Shown: in pieces, positions 1 through 10,700 of the stretch | Layout of the letters: the number at the start of each line of letters is the position of its first letter | How positions within the stretch are numbered: the stretch's first letter is position 1 | NCBI RefSeq assembly: GCF_902167145.1 | Contig: NC_050099.1 | Location: forward strand, 62,762,942 to 62,826,941 | Length of the DNA: 64,000 bases | Origin: Zea mays | Lineage: Eukaryota > Streptophyta > Magnoliopsida > Poales > Poaceae | Reading direction: 5' to 3' | Position numbers and translations under genes: made by a program | Notes under the pieces: generated by a model | Databases searched by the model: none | What the model was told of the DNA's origin: nothing | Seen by the model: only the letters and a program-made list of their open reading frames with translations

Positions 1-419
1 CGGCCGCCGAGGCCCGAACACCTTATTATCGTAATATAAGGTTGTGTTTCTTTTCCTTCCGTTTTGCGTATCCGAACCCGTTCGTCAGTAGCAGGGTAGC
101 TTGCCCAAGTAAGAGTCATTTTTCGTGGTAGGCGACGAGTGAGGTATCCGTATCCTAGAGGCGTAGGAGTCCCTCGGCTCGATCGGCCTTGCCACTTACA
201 TGCACCCTTATTCGTTTCTTGGGGTCCTGTTACTGATATAGCCGAGAGACGCGAAAGTCTTTTTTATGGAAGACTTTTTGCGAGGAAAATTTTGACGCAG
301 AGGGGGTTCCCCCCTTCTAGCCCCCGAGGGAGGGTCGGGCTTTGCCGAGGCAAGGCTGACCCTTCCTTGATGGTTAGACTTTGTACGCGGACGAGATGTA
401 CGAACAACTTGAAAGCATC
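1..419 (-). other. Element A 3' untranslated interior
   Basis: This is the stretch downstream of the integrase stop in the element's reading direction. It contains purine and G-rich runs, for example the minus strand around 297-320, but no clear polypurine tract directly followed by an LTR. The LTR boundary must lie left of the window. I see no gene here. Confidence 0.6.
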
Positions 420-1779
420 TTAAGGGTAGAAGCGACGTAGCTGTCGGATGTTCCAAGCGTTGTTGTAGACCTCGCCTTGACTGTTGGCTAGCTTGTATGT
501 CCCGGGCTTCAGAACCTTGGCAATGACGAACGGCCCTTCCCAGGGAGGCGTGAGCTTGTGCCGCCCTCGGGCGTCTTGTCGCAGCCGAAGCACCAAGTTG
601 CCCACCTGGAGGTCTCGGGACCAAACCCCTCGGGCGTGGTAGCGTCGCAGGGACTGCTGATACCACGCCGAGTGTAGTAAGGCCATGTCCCGAGCCTCTT
701 CCAGCTGGTCTAGTGAGTCTTCTTGGTTTGTTCGATTGCTTTAGTCGTCGTAGGCCCTCGCCCTCGGGGAACCGTATTCTAAGTCTGTGGGCAAGATGGC
801 CTCGGCCCCATAGACTAGAAAGAATGGTGTGAAGCCTGTGGCTCGGCTCGGCGTTGTCCTCAGACTCTAGACCACCGAGGGGAGTTCCTTCATCCATCGC
901 CTGCCGAACTTGTTGAGGTCGTTGTAGATCCTCGGCTTGAGTCCTTCCAGAATCATGTCGTTGGCACGTTCTACTTGCCCATTCGTCATGGGGTGAGCCA
1001 CGGCGGCCCAGTCCACCCGGATGTGGTGATCCTCGCAGAAGTCCAGGAACTTTCTGCCGGTGAACTAGGTGTCGTTGTCGGTGATGATGGAGCTCGGGAC
1101 CCCAAAGCGATGGATGATGTTGGTGAAGAACGCCACCGCCTGTTCGGACCTGATGATGTTTAGGGGTCGGACCTCGATCCACTTGGAGAATTTGTCGATG
1201 GCGACCAGCAGGTGCGTGTAGCCCCCGGGTGCCTTCTGCAAGGGACCAACGAGGTCCAGACCCCACACAGCAAACGACCAGGTGATGGGTATCGTCTGTA
1301 GAGCCTGAGCGGGCAGGTGGGTCTGCCTTGCATAGAATTGACACCCTAGGCAGGTGCGGACAATTCTAGTGGCGTCGGCCACCGCGGTCGGCCAGTAGAA
1401 ACCTTGTCGTAAGGCGTTTCCAACAAGGGCTCGAGGCGCTGCGTGATGACCACAAGCCCCCCGAGTGTATTTCTTGTAAGAGCTCCTGACCTTTGGCGAT
1501 GGATATGCATCGCTGGAGGATGCCTGAGGGGCTGCGGTGGAAGAGCTCCTTCCCGTCCCCCAGCAAGACGAACGACTTGGCGCGCCGCGCCAATCGCCGA
1601 GCTTCGGCTCGGTCGAGGGGCAGCTCTCCTCGGTGGAGATATTGCAGGTACGGGGTCTGCCAGTTTCGATTAGGCGTGACCCCGCTTCGCTCTTCCTTGA
1701 CGCGTAGTGCCTCACCCTCGAAGGCCGAGGGTGCCTCGGGCTGAGCCGAGGCCTTCTCGGGCTCGGGCGTGTCGTCGGT
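420..1779 (-). pseudogene. Element A integrase region (broken)
   Basis: Integrase inserts the double-stranded cDNA into the genome. Visible from N to C: a zinc-binding region around 1440-1330 (CGHHA... CLGC), a catalytic core with GLDLVGP and TDND, an ERAND motif, and a C-terminal domain (WEGPFVIAKV) ending in RRFYP at 420. Breaks in the frame: a frameshift within the C-run near 1456-1463, TAG at 1065-1067 just before the catalytic-core FTG, TAG at 867-869, and TAA at 741-743. The conserved tail and the position downstream of RNase H make the identity secure. There is no sign of a chromodomain, as expected for Tat elements. Confidence 0.85.
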
Positions 1780-2721
1780 CTTGACTGAGGGTTGATGTAG
1801 GTCTCGGGAGAAGACGTCTGGGGGAACCGTTGTTCGCCCCGAGGCTATCTTAGCCAGCTCGTCCGCAGTCTCGTTGTATCGTCGGGCAACGTGGTTGAGC
1901 TCGAGCCCGTAGAACTTGTCTTCCAAGCGCCGAACCTCGTCGCAGTAGGCTTCCATCTTCGGGTCGCGACAGTGGGAGTTCTTCATGACTTGGTCGATGA
2001 CAAGCTGCGAGTCGCCGCGAGTGTCGAGGCGTCGAACCCCTAGCTCGATGGCGATGCGCAACCCGTTAACCAGAGCCTCGTACTCAGCCATGTTGTTGGA
2101 CGCCGGGAAATGGAGGCGCAACACGTAGCGGAGGTGCTTCCCGAGGGGCGAGATGAAGAGCAGGCCCGCGCCTGCCCCTGTTTTCATCAGCGACCCATCG
2201 AAAAACATGGTCCAGAGTTCCGGTTGGATCAGAGTTGCTGGAAGCTGGGTGTCGACCCATTCAGCCACAAAGTCCGCCAAGACTTGGGACTTGATGGCCT
2301 TCCGAGGGGCGAACGAGATTGTCTCGCCCATGATTTCCACCGCCCACTTTGCGATCCTACCCGAGGCCTCTCGGCACTGGATGATCTCCCCCAGGGGGAA
2401 GGATGACACCACAGTCACCGGATGAGACTCGAAGTAGTGTCGCAACTTCCGCCGCGTCAGGATCACCGTGTACAGCAGTTTCTGAATTTGTGGGTAGCGG
2501 ATCTTGGTCTCGGACAGTACCTCACTGATGAAGTAGACCGACCTCTGGACGGGCAATGCATGCCCCTCTTCTCGTCTCTCAACCACGATCGCGGCGCTGA
2601 CCACCTGAGTGGTAGTGGCGACGTAGATTAAGAGGGCTTCTCCGGCAGCGGGGGGCACCAAGATGGGCGCGTTCGTGAGGAGCGCCTTCAGGTTCCAAAG
2701 GGCTTCTTCGGCCTCAGGGGT
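1780..2721 (-). pseudogene. Element A RNase H plus second archaeal-type RNase H
   Basis: The first part, about 2661-2330, is the native retroviral-type RNase H remnant (VYFISEVLSE, RRKLRHYFES). The second part, about 2240-1830, is a complete-looking archaeal/plant-type RNase H with FFDGS, NNMAEYEAL and RGDSQLVIDQV, ending in NETADELAKIA. These hold the acidic active-site residues D, E and D. RNase H removes the RNA strand during reverse transcription. The tandem pair is characteristic of plant Tat elements. The frame is open from 2661 to the shift near 1460, so this is the best preserved part of Element A. Confidence 0.82.
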
Positions 2722-3870
2722 CTAGGTGAAGCACTCGGCCTTTCTTAAGAGGCGGTACAGGGGTAGGCCTCTTTCGCCGAGGCGCGAGATGAAGCGGCTC
2801 AGAGCCGCAAGGCATCCCATGACCCTCTGTACGCCTTTCAAGTCCTCGATGGGCCCCATGTTGGTGATGGCTGCGATTTTCTCCGGGTTGGCCTTGATGC
2901 CCCGCTCGGACACGATGAACTCTAAGAGCATGCCTCGGGGGACTCCGAAGATGCACTTCTCGGGATTGAGTTTTACGCCTTTCGCCTTGAGACACCGGAA
3001 TGTCGTTTCAAGGTCGGAAAGGAGGTCGGAGGCTTTCTTCGTCTTGACTACGATGTCATTGACGTAAGCCTCGACCGTTCGACCGATGTGTTGGCCGAAC
3101 ACGTGGTTCATGCACCTTTGGTATGTCGCACTCGCATTCCTCAAACCAAACGGCATAGTAACGTAGCAGTACATGCTGAAAGGTGTGATGAAAGAAGTCG
3201 CAAGCTAGTCGGACTCTTTCATCCTGATTTGGTGATACCCTGAGTAGGCATCGAGGAAAGACAGGGTTTCGCACCCAGCAGTGGAATCCACGATTTGATC
3301 GATGCGAGGTAGAGGATAGGGAACTTTCGGACATGCTTTGTTCAGACCAGTGTAGTCTACACACATCCGCCATTTCCCTCCTTTCTTTCTCACAATCACA
3401 GGGTTGGCAAGCCATTCGGGATGGAATACCTCGTTGATGAACCCTGCTGCCATCAGCTTGTGGATCTCCTCGCCTATGGCTCTGCGCTTTTCTTCGTCGA
3501 ATCGGCGCAGAGGCTGCTTCACGGGTCGGGCTCTAGCTTGGATATCCAGCGAGTGCTCGGCGACATCCCTCGGTATGCCACGCATGTCCGAGGGACTCCA
3601 CGTGAAAACTTCGGCGTTTGCGTGGAGAAAGTCGACGAGCACTGCTTCCTATTTGGGGTCGAGCTCGGAGCCGATCCGGATCTGCTTGGAGGCGTCGTTG
3701 CTGGGGTCGAGAGGGACGGATTTGACCGTCTCCGCTGGCTCGAAGTTGCCGGCATGGCGCTTCACGTCTGGTGCCTCCTTGGAGAGGCTCTCCAGGTCGG
3801 CGATGAGGGCCTCGGATTCGGCGAGGGCCTCGGCGTACTCCACGCACTCCATGTTGCATTCGTACGCGTG
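2722..3870 (-). pseudogene. Element A reverse transcriptase (inactive)
   Basis: Family motifs follow in order: MAAGFINEVFHPEWLANPV, MCVDYTGLNKACP, FLDAYSGYHQI, MPFGLRNASATYQR, and the catalytic motif near 3054-3065. The catalytic motif reads YVND instead of YVDD, so an active-site aspartate is replaced by asparagine. In-frame stops are TGA at 3871-3873 (before the domain), TAG at 3649-3651, TAG at 3205-3207 and TAG at 2722-2724. The frame is otherwise continuous with protease. The enzyme copied the genomic RNA into DNA when functional. This copy cannot be active. Confidence 0.85.
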
Positions 3871-3873
3871 TCA

Positions 3874-4782
3874 GTACGTGGGGCCGACGGTGATGACCCC
3901 ATTGGGGCCCGGCACCTTGAGCTTGAGGTAGGTGTAGTTGGGGACGACCATGAACTTGGCGTAGCATGGCCTCCCCAGCACTGCGTGGTAGGTTCCTCGG
4001 AACCTGACCACCTCGAACGTGAGGGTTTCCCTTCGGAAGTTGGAGGGAGTCCCGAAGCAGACGGGTAGATCGAGTTGTCCGAGGGGCTGGACGCGTTTCC
4101 CGGGGATGATCCCGTGAAAAGGCGCCGCGCCCGCCCGGACCGAGGATAGATCGATCCGCAGGAGCCCGAGGGTCTCGGCGTAGATGATGTTGAGGCTGCT
4201 GCCTCCGTCCATGAGGACCTTGGTGAGCCTGACGTTGCCGATGACGGGGTCGACAACGAGCGGATATTTCCCCGGGCTCGGCACGCGGTCGGGGTGGTCG
4301 CCCTGGTCGAAGGTGATGGGCTTGTCGGACCAGTCTAGATAGACTGGCGCCGCCACCTTTACCGAGCAGACCTCCCGACGCTCTTGCTTGCGGTGCCGAG
4401 ATGAGGCGTTCGCCACTTGCCCACCGTAGATCATGAAGCAGTCGTGGACCTCGGGGAACTCCTCTGCCTTATGATCCTCCTTCTTTTCGTTGTTGTGGGC
4501 CCTGCCACCTTCCGCAGGTGGCCCGGCCTTGTGAAAGTGGCGCCGAAGCATGGCGCACTCCTCAAGGGTGTGCTTGACGGGCCCCTGATGATAGGGGCAC
4601 AGCTCCTTGAGCATCTTGTCGAAGAGATTGGCGCCTCCGGGAGGTTTCCGAGGGTTCTTGTACTCAGCGGCGGCGACAAGGTCCGCGTCAGCGGCATCGC
4701 GTTTCGCTTGCGACTTCTTCTTGCCTTTCTTCTTGGTGCCGCGCTGAGTGGACGCCTTGGGGACATCTTCCGGCCGGTGGCC
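3874..4782 (-). pseudogene. Element A gag C-terminal part and aspartic protease
   Basis: The N-terminal part carries a basic stretch rich in lysine (KKKGKKKSQAK) and the Tat-type finger CPYHQGPVKHTLEECAML, which replaces the usual CCHC knuckle. The protease follows, with active site LMDGGSSLNIIY near 4210 and PFHGIIPG further on. Protease cleaves the polyprotein in the virus-like particle. DGGSS is a usual variant of D-T/S-G in this lineage. The frame is the same as gag, from which it is separated only by TAG at 4783-4785. Confidence 0.8.
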
Positions 4783-6288
4783 CTAGGGCTGCTTGTCCTT
4801 CCGGAAGATGGCCTCAACCGCCTCCTGGCCAGAGGCGAACTTGGTGGCGATGTCCATCAGCTCGCTCGCCCTGGTGGGGGTCTTGCGACCCAGCTTGCTC
4901 ACCAGGTCGCGGCAGGTGGTGCCGGCGAGGAACGCGCCGATGACATCCGAATCGGTGACGTTGGGCAGCTCGGTGCGTTGCTTCGAGAATCGCCGGATGT
5001 AGTCCCGGAGAGACTCTCCTGGTTGCTGGCGGCAGCTTCGGAGATCCCAGGAGTTCCCAGGGCGCACGTATGTGCCTTGGAAGTTGTCGGCGAAGGCTTG
5101 GACCAGGTCATCCCAGTTGGAGATCTGCCCCGGAGGCAGGTGCTCCAACCAGGCTCGAGCGGTGTCGGAGAGGAACAGGGGGAGGTTGCGGATGATGAGG
5201 TTGTCGTCGTCCGTTCCACCCAGTTGGCAGGCCAGCTGGTAGTCCGCGAGCCACAGTTCCGGCCTCGTCTCCCCCGAGTACTTTGTGATAGTAGTCGGGG
5301 TTCGGAACCGGGTCGGGAACGGCGCCCGTCGTATGGCCCGGCTGAAAGCCTGCGGACCGGGTGGTTCGGGCGAGGGACTCCGATCCTCCCCGCTGTCATA
5401 GTGTCCCCCACGCCTGGGGTGGTAGCCTTGGCGCACCCTCTCGTCGAGGTGGGTTCGACGGTTGCGGTGGTGGTGCTCGTTGCCGAGGCGACCCGGGGCC
5501 GCAGGCGCTGTGTTGCGCATGCGCCCGGTGTGGACCGAGGCTTCCCGCATGAATCGGGAAGTCGCGGCGCGATGCTTCGAGGGGTACCCCTGCCTTCGGG
5601 AGGCAGAGCTTTCGGCCCGTCGGACCGCGGCATCCTCTAGGAGATTCTTGAGCTCTCCCTGGATATGCCGCCCTTCGGTGGTTGATGGCTCCGGCATCGC
5701 GCGGAGAAGTATCGCTGCTGCAGCCAGGTTCTGGCCGACCCCACTGGAAGCCGGTGGCGGCCTTTCCCTGACGTCATCGGCAATGCGGTGCTGGATGCCC
5801 TGGGGTAGATGACGCGCTTCTCCGGCCTGAGCTTGGCCTGCCCATTCCTGCCCGATGTTCTGGCGGAACGACTCAAGTGTTCCAGCTCCCTCGTCGAGCC
5901 TGGCCTGCATCTCGCGGATTTGCTCGAGTTGTGCGTCCTGACCCCCCGTAGGGACTGGGACCACAGCTAGCTCCCGAAGGATGTCAACGCGAGGCGCAGG
6001 CCTAGGGGGATCACCATTTTCCGGTATACCAAGATGGTTGCCTTCGCCGGGACCCCCTAGATCGACGTGGAAACAGTCATGACTTGGGCCGCAGTCCTCG
6101 TCGCCGAAGCTGTGGCTACCGTCGGAACAGTCGGAAAGGCAGTAGTCGCATGCGGTCATGAAGTCCCGCATGGCACTGGGGTTACCAAGTCCGGAGAAAT
6201 CCCAACAAAAGTCGGGCTCGTCATCTTCCTCGGAACCCGAGGGGCCGTAGGTCGAGACGGCTGTCAGCCGGTCCCAGGGTGACCGCAT
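4783..6288 (-). CDS. Element A gag (capsid) reading frame
   Basis: A 501-residue open frame begins with an acidic, Cys-containing leader (DFMTACDYCLSDCSDG). It continues with an arginine-rich middle and the conserved retrotransposon gag core, about residues 330-490 (GETRPELWLADYQLACQ, NLPLFLSDTARAWLEHLP, ADNFQGTYVRPGNSWDL, GESLRDYIRRFSKQR). Gag forms the cytoplasmic particle that packages the RNA. It ends at TAG 4783-4785, where the paralogous Tat frame continues, so it is a gag truncated from a former gag-pol fusion. The ATG at 6288 lies after a leader of roughly 600 bp. Confidence 0.78.
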   Translation of the reverse strand: MRSPWDRLTAVSTYGPSGSEEDDEPDFCWDFSGLGNPSAMRDFMTACDYCLSDCSDGSHSFGDEDCGPSHDCFHVDLGGPGEGNHLGIPENGDPPRPAPRVDILRELAVVPVPTGGQDAQLEQIREMQARLDEGAGTLESFRQNIGQEWAGQAQAGEARHLPQGIQHRIADDVRERPPPASSGVGQNLAAAAILLRAMPEPSTTEGRHIQGELKNLLEDAAVRRAESSASRRQGYPSKHRAATSRFMREASVHTGRMRNTAPAAPGRLGNEHHHRNRRTHLDERVRQGYHPRRGGHYDSGEDRSPSPEPPGPQAFSRAIRRAPFPTRFRTPTTITKYSGETRPELWLADYQLACQLGGTDDDNLIIRNLPLFLSDTARAWLEHLPPGQISNWDDLVQAFADNFQGTYVRPGNSWDLRSCRQQPGESLRDYIRRFSKQRTELPNVTDSDVIGAFLAGTTCRDLVSKLGRKTPTRASELMDIATKFASGQEAVEAIFRKDKQP

Positions 6289-6887
6289 ACCGTACCCCGA
6301 AGGGTTTGGACACGCCTCTATGAAGGCATGAGATGGGAATCGGTCGGTACCTCCTGGTCGATGGGCGGTGACGAAGTCGCGTCAGGGGCAGACTGCACCG
6401 TCGTCTCGGGTACGAGGGTGATGCCCAGCAAGTCCTTTGCGAGCGTGCTGGCGTCGTCCGTCCGCTTGGAGTTGGCGTGTTGCGGGGAAATGGCGCTTGT
6501 CTTCGTCTCAGACGCGAGGTCGATGCCCGATGTGTCCCCCGTTGGGGCGCCGGCGCCGTCGACTCGCTCGACAGCCGACGAGGTGCCGCCTCCTACTTGG
6601 CCTTGGTTGCCCTGCCTCCTCCTCTGTCGGCGGGGGAGGCGACGGGACAAACCCGAATGTTGTTCTTCCGCCACGTGGGGAAGATGTCATCGATTCCGCC
6701 ACCGGCGGGCGGGTTGCCGGCCGCCATTGTCGCTGTCGCGCGGCGGGGGAAGGAGTATCATGTCGTAGCTGCCGTCGAGGGACATGAACTCAAGACTCCC
6801 GAAACGGAGCACCGTCCCAGGCTGGAAAGGTTGCTGGAGACTACCCATCTGGAGCTTGACGGGAAGCTGTTCGTCAACACGCAGCAG
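6289..6887 (-). other. Element A leader between primer-binding site and gag
   Basis: The leader lies between the primer-binding site and the gag start. It contains a 118-codon open frame (6674-6318) rich in R, Q and T with no family resemblance that I recognise. Tat elements commonly have a long leader here. I do not call it a gene. Confidence 0.5.
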
Positions 6888-6908
6888 GCCCCTACCTGGC
6901 GCGCCAAC
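6888..6908 (-). promoter_or_regulatory. Element A primer-binding site
   Basis: Directly inside the LTR, the minus strand reads GTTGGCGCGCCAGGTAGGGG. Its position and TGG start fit a tRNA-primed minus-strand initiation site. The tRNA species is not assigned here. Confidence 0.7.
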
Positions 6909-7188
6909 TGTCGGCGTTTCGACCCCGGGGGGTCCCTGGACCGACTAGTAAATTGTCGCCGCGTGCCCCAGCCCAGATGGGTCGGCGCGAGACGGAGCAC
7001 GGAGGGGGGAAACAAGGAGACAGGCGTAAAGGGGAAACCCATGTCCTTTGTGTTTGTCCCGTGCCCAGGTCGGGTGCGCTTGCAGTAGGGGGTTACAAGC
7101 GTCCGCGTGGGAGGGGGCGAGAGGCCTACACGCGTCGTCCCGTCCTCCCGCGCGGCCAACCCCCTCGTACGAGTGCCCTGGGCCTTCC

Positions 7189-7195
7189 TTTTATA
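7189..7195 (-). promoter_or_regulatory. TATA box in Element A LTR
   Basis: The minus strand reads CTATAAAAGG at 7196-7187, about 280 bp upstream of the LTR end at 6909. That is a sensible place for the LTR promoter that drives the gag-pol transcript. Confidence 0.6.
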
Positions 7196-7558
7196 GGCGT
7201 AAGGAGAGGGCCCAGGTGTACAATAGGAGATGTAGCAGTGTGCTAACGTGTCTAGCAGAGAGGAGCTAGCGCCCTAAGTACATGCCGTCGTGGCAGCCGG
7301 AGAGGTTTTGGCACCCTGTTCATGTGATGTTGTGGCCGTCGGAGGAGCGCTGGAGCCTTGCGAAAGGACAGCTGTCGGGGCTGTCGAGTCCTTGCTGACG
7401 TCTCCTTGCTTCCGTAAGGGGCTGAGAGCCGCCGTCGTCACGGAGCACGTGGGGCGCCATCATTATTTGTTTACCGGGGCGAGCCAGATGGGACGCCGGT
7501 CTTGTTCACCGTAGCCTAAGCTAGCTAGGGGTAGGATAATGATGGCCCCTCTTGTGAC

Positions 7559-7764
7559 GTGGTCGGTCCGAGCCCTGGGTTGGGCGAGACGGAGGCTCCT
7601 CCGAGGTCGAGGTCGAGTCTGTCTTCCGAGGTCGAGGTCGAGTCCGAGCCTCGGGTCGGGCGAGGCGGAAACCGTCGTCCGAGGCCAAGGCTGAGTCCGA
7701 GCCCTGGGGTCGGGCGAGGCGGAGTTTGTCGTCTTCCGGGGCCGAGCCCGAGTCCGAGCCCTGG
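7559..7764. repeat. 57-bp GC-rich tandem repeats in Element A LTR, left part
   Basis: Degenerate copies of a roughly 57-bp unit (core GGTCGGGCGAGGCGGAG, then TCTTCCGGGGCCGAG, then CCCGAGTCCGAGCC). The array is broken by Element B and resumes at 20375. The unit is a multiple of three, so it produces long spurious open frames. Confidence 0.85.
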
Positions 7765-10700
7765 TGTGACAGAACCTCCCAAGTAATTAGGCCCACCTAC
7801 AGTTGTCCTTATCCAACGGACCTCAGACAACCCTGTAGGTGCCCCTGAACTACTTGACAAGTTCGGTATCTTTCCTTACCTTACCAGGAACGTTTCACCC
7901 GTCTTGCAGACATTACAGAACATAGGAGGTAAAGAAATGCGGAAGCAATTACATAAACTTACATTTATTTAGAAAGTAAGATTAAGTTACTTATTACAGA
8001 CCAGAACTAAAAGCGAGTGCAGAGTAGCAATATTATACAAACCAAGGGAGGCACAAACTCCTCCCGATAAGTTATAAGCAAAATATCCTATGTGGAGGAC
8101 CGAGTCCTCCCGCACTTCAGTCTTGTTTTTCTTCTTTGGGAACCACCTTGGCACAGAAGCAGCAGAAATCTGCTACTTCCTCACCTAAAAACAACGAAGG
8201 GATAAACCCTGAGTATGGAATTACTCAGCAAGTCTTACCCGACTAAAGAAAAGACTCTCAAGGGTATGCTGGCTTAAGGGAGTCAAGGTAAGGCTTTTCA
8301 ATAATCAAAGACTCTGTTTTGCAGAAATGCTTACTAAAGTGGATCCTTAAAAATCCAATTTTATTTGTCAAGTTAAGTACAATTACCTGCAACTAGAGTT
8401 CTTTCTACCCTAGTTCAATCACTGGTCCTGCACTAGCCAATTTCTTAACAAAAACCCATCATCTTTAGTGGAATGCTACGTGTAGGTCAGTGACCAAGTC
8501 TTCATAACCGCGAAGGTACGGCGATCCGAATCGATTATACTCAGCTGAGGATCTCCAATCACACGACATATGTAGCACTTAACCCTTGCATATGTCAACC
8601 TGCCACCGGGGTTCTTAAGACCAGATCAGGTTCACGCAAACCGAGAGCACAGATACACCACCGTCCAGCCTCTTGCCACGGAGGGTACACGCTACTCTCG
8701 CCACCGCTCCACGCCCATTTCGTGTTATCTTATTCTGGCCTTAGTCTGCCCGAGGCAAGGCTTACCCATGACGAGGCATGTGACCAGTTAAAGGGTCCCC
8801 GATCATCAAGCCTACATCGACAAGGTCCTTAATCGACTCAGACGGAGACACTACACCGAGACTCTCTTCTCGTGCAAGTCACCCGCCCGGTCTCAACTTA
8901 ATTATTTCAAACCCAAAGTTTGGTACCTGACAGAGGTACATCTTTTCCGATGTTGAACCTATCAAGGCCTTTGATAGATCCATCATCAAGTTTTATTTTC
9001 GAAAACATCCCACCCACTTTTGCCACATATTTTGTAAAAACAAAACATTTTGTTTTCTAAAGCAAGGCTAAGCATCAAAAATCTTTTGTAAAACGGGTGA
9101 TCAAGGAAGGTAATCAAATTCAAGGAAGGTAATGCAGGAATTGTTTTAGCAATCAACTCCTATCACCTAATGCATCAAGAAAGTGAGAAAGATTTTAAAA
9201 ATATCAAGGGAGGTGGCAAATGCACCGGGGCTTGCCTTCGTTTACAGGTGAATCGGGTTCGGATCCACAGATATCGAAGTAGAAGCAGTTGCCTGCTTGA
9301 GAATCCGAAGGTGGTGGTGTCCTGTCTTCGGTGACTTCTATCTCTTCTTCACGTTCTAACATCACCATATATATGTATAAGAATGGATGCCATGGGATGC
9401 TCATGAGGATGCAAAGATAATAAAAATTTATTGACTAAGTCTTGAATACAACTTTCCTTCACGGAACTCCGAGAACTTAGGGTTTCCGGAGTCGGTAAAG
9501 GAGTTCATAGGGCAGGGGGGTGTTTTGGGGTTTGGTGATCAAACAAGGTCCAAATCAATTCAAACTCTACCCAAGGCTTCTAAATATTGTTTTAAGTTCC
9601 CATAAAAAGTTTGGGCATTTTTGGAATTACCATATGTTTTCTAAAATTCCAGAACTAATACTTTAACCACTTTAAATACCCTAAAATTTCTTATTTCCAC
9701 TAAAAATCACAAAACTATTCTTACTAAATTCTAGGGAAAATAACAAGCCTAGGAAAATTAGTTTCACAATTTTAGGATTTTTCTACAATTTTAACAAATT
9801 TCTAAAGCTCTATTGTAAAAAGAAAAAGAAAAGGATTAAATAGAGCTGGGCCGGTTCTGGCCTAGACGGCCCAGGTCCAGGGCAAAACGCGCCCGCGCGC
9901 GCCCGCGCCCTGGCATCTTTGCTGAAGAGACCCCGGGTTTCTGACTAACTGAAAACGAGCTTCTTCACTGTTCCTGTGTGTCGCTGACCGATTACAAATA
10001 GGACCTCCACCTTCTATTCCCTTGCACGGTGAAGTCCCCGACGGCGTTCACGCCCAGCCGAGCTCCGGCGAGCACCTACGCCGGCCGATTGGGGGCAACG
10101 GCTAGGGTTCCCGAGCGGCGGACATCAAATTGGACCAAGCCCGAGCATTTCCCCTCCATTAATTTCACCAAGGGGGCACTGGATCAATCGGTTCATGGTG
10201 TCCGAGCGGATCGGCAAGGGGATGAACGTGTTCCGATCAAACAGCGATGAGGATGGCCAAATTGGGGCTGGGTAAAGCTTCACGGGTTCACCAGGGTCTA
10301 CGGACACATTTTGGTTTGGGCAGAACAAGGCCCGAGGAGTGGGTCGACGGTGAGGGGGTCACGGCGGTGTTCTTCAGAGCAAGCACGCGTTCTGGTGATG
10401 GGCTTCAACCAAATTCTAATTGTTGATACAGGGGGCAATAGGAGATCAAATACAACCGAGAACAAGGAGCAATTAGATAATTACCGACCCGAGGAGCGCT
10501 GGCCACGATGAGGTTGGGTTTCGGGTATGCTTGAACCGAATTGGGGTGAATGCGAAATTAGAGCTCGTAGGGAATCGGCTAGGAGCAATACTTGGTGTGG
10601 GGGTGCACAATGATATTGCGAAGCTAGTCACGAGCTCAATTTATAGGCAACTTCGTCGGTGGCACTTGAAATGAGGATGGCGCGGTGGCGGCCGGAGAGG

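Larger units (their letters stand above)
6909..7764 (-). repeat. Element A 5' LTR, distal part (left of Element B)
   Basis: The plus strand starts TGTCGGCGTTTCGACC at 6909, adjacent to the primer-binding site. The segment carries a TATA box on the minus strand (7195-7189, TATAAAA) and ends inside a GC-rich tandem repeat, where Element B inserted with a CCTGG target duplication (7760-7764 and 20375-20379). The remainder of the LTR continues at 20380. Confidence 0.85.
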
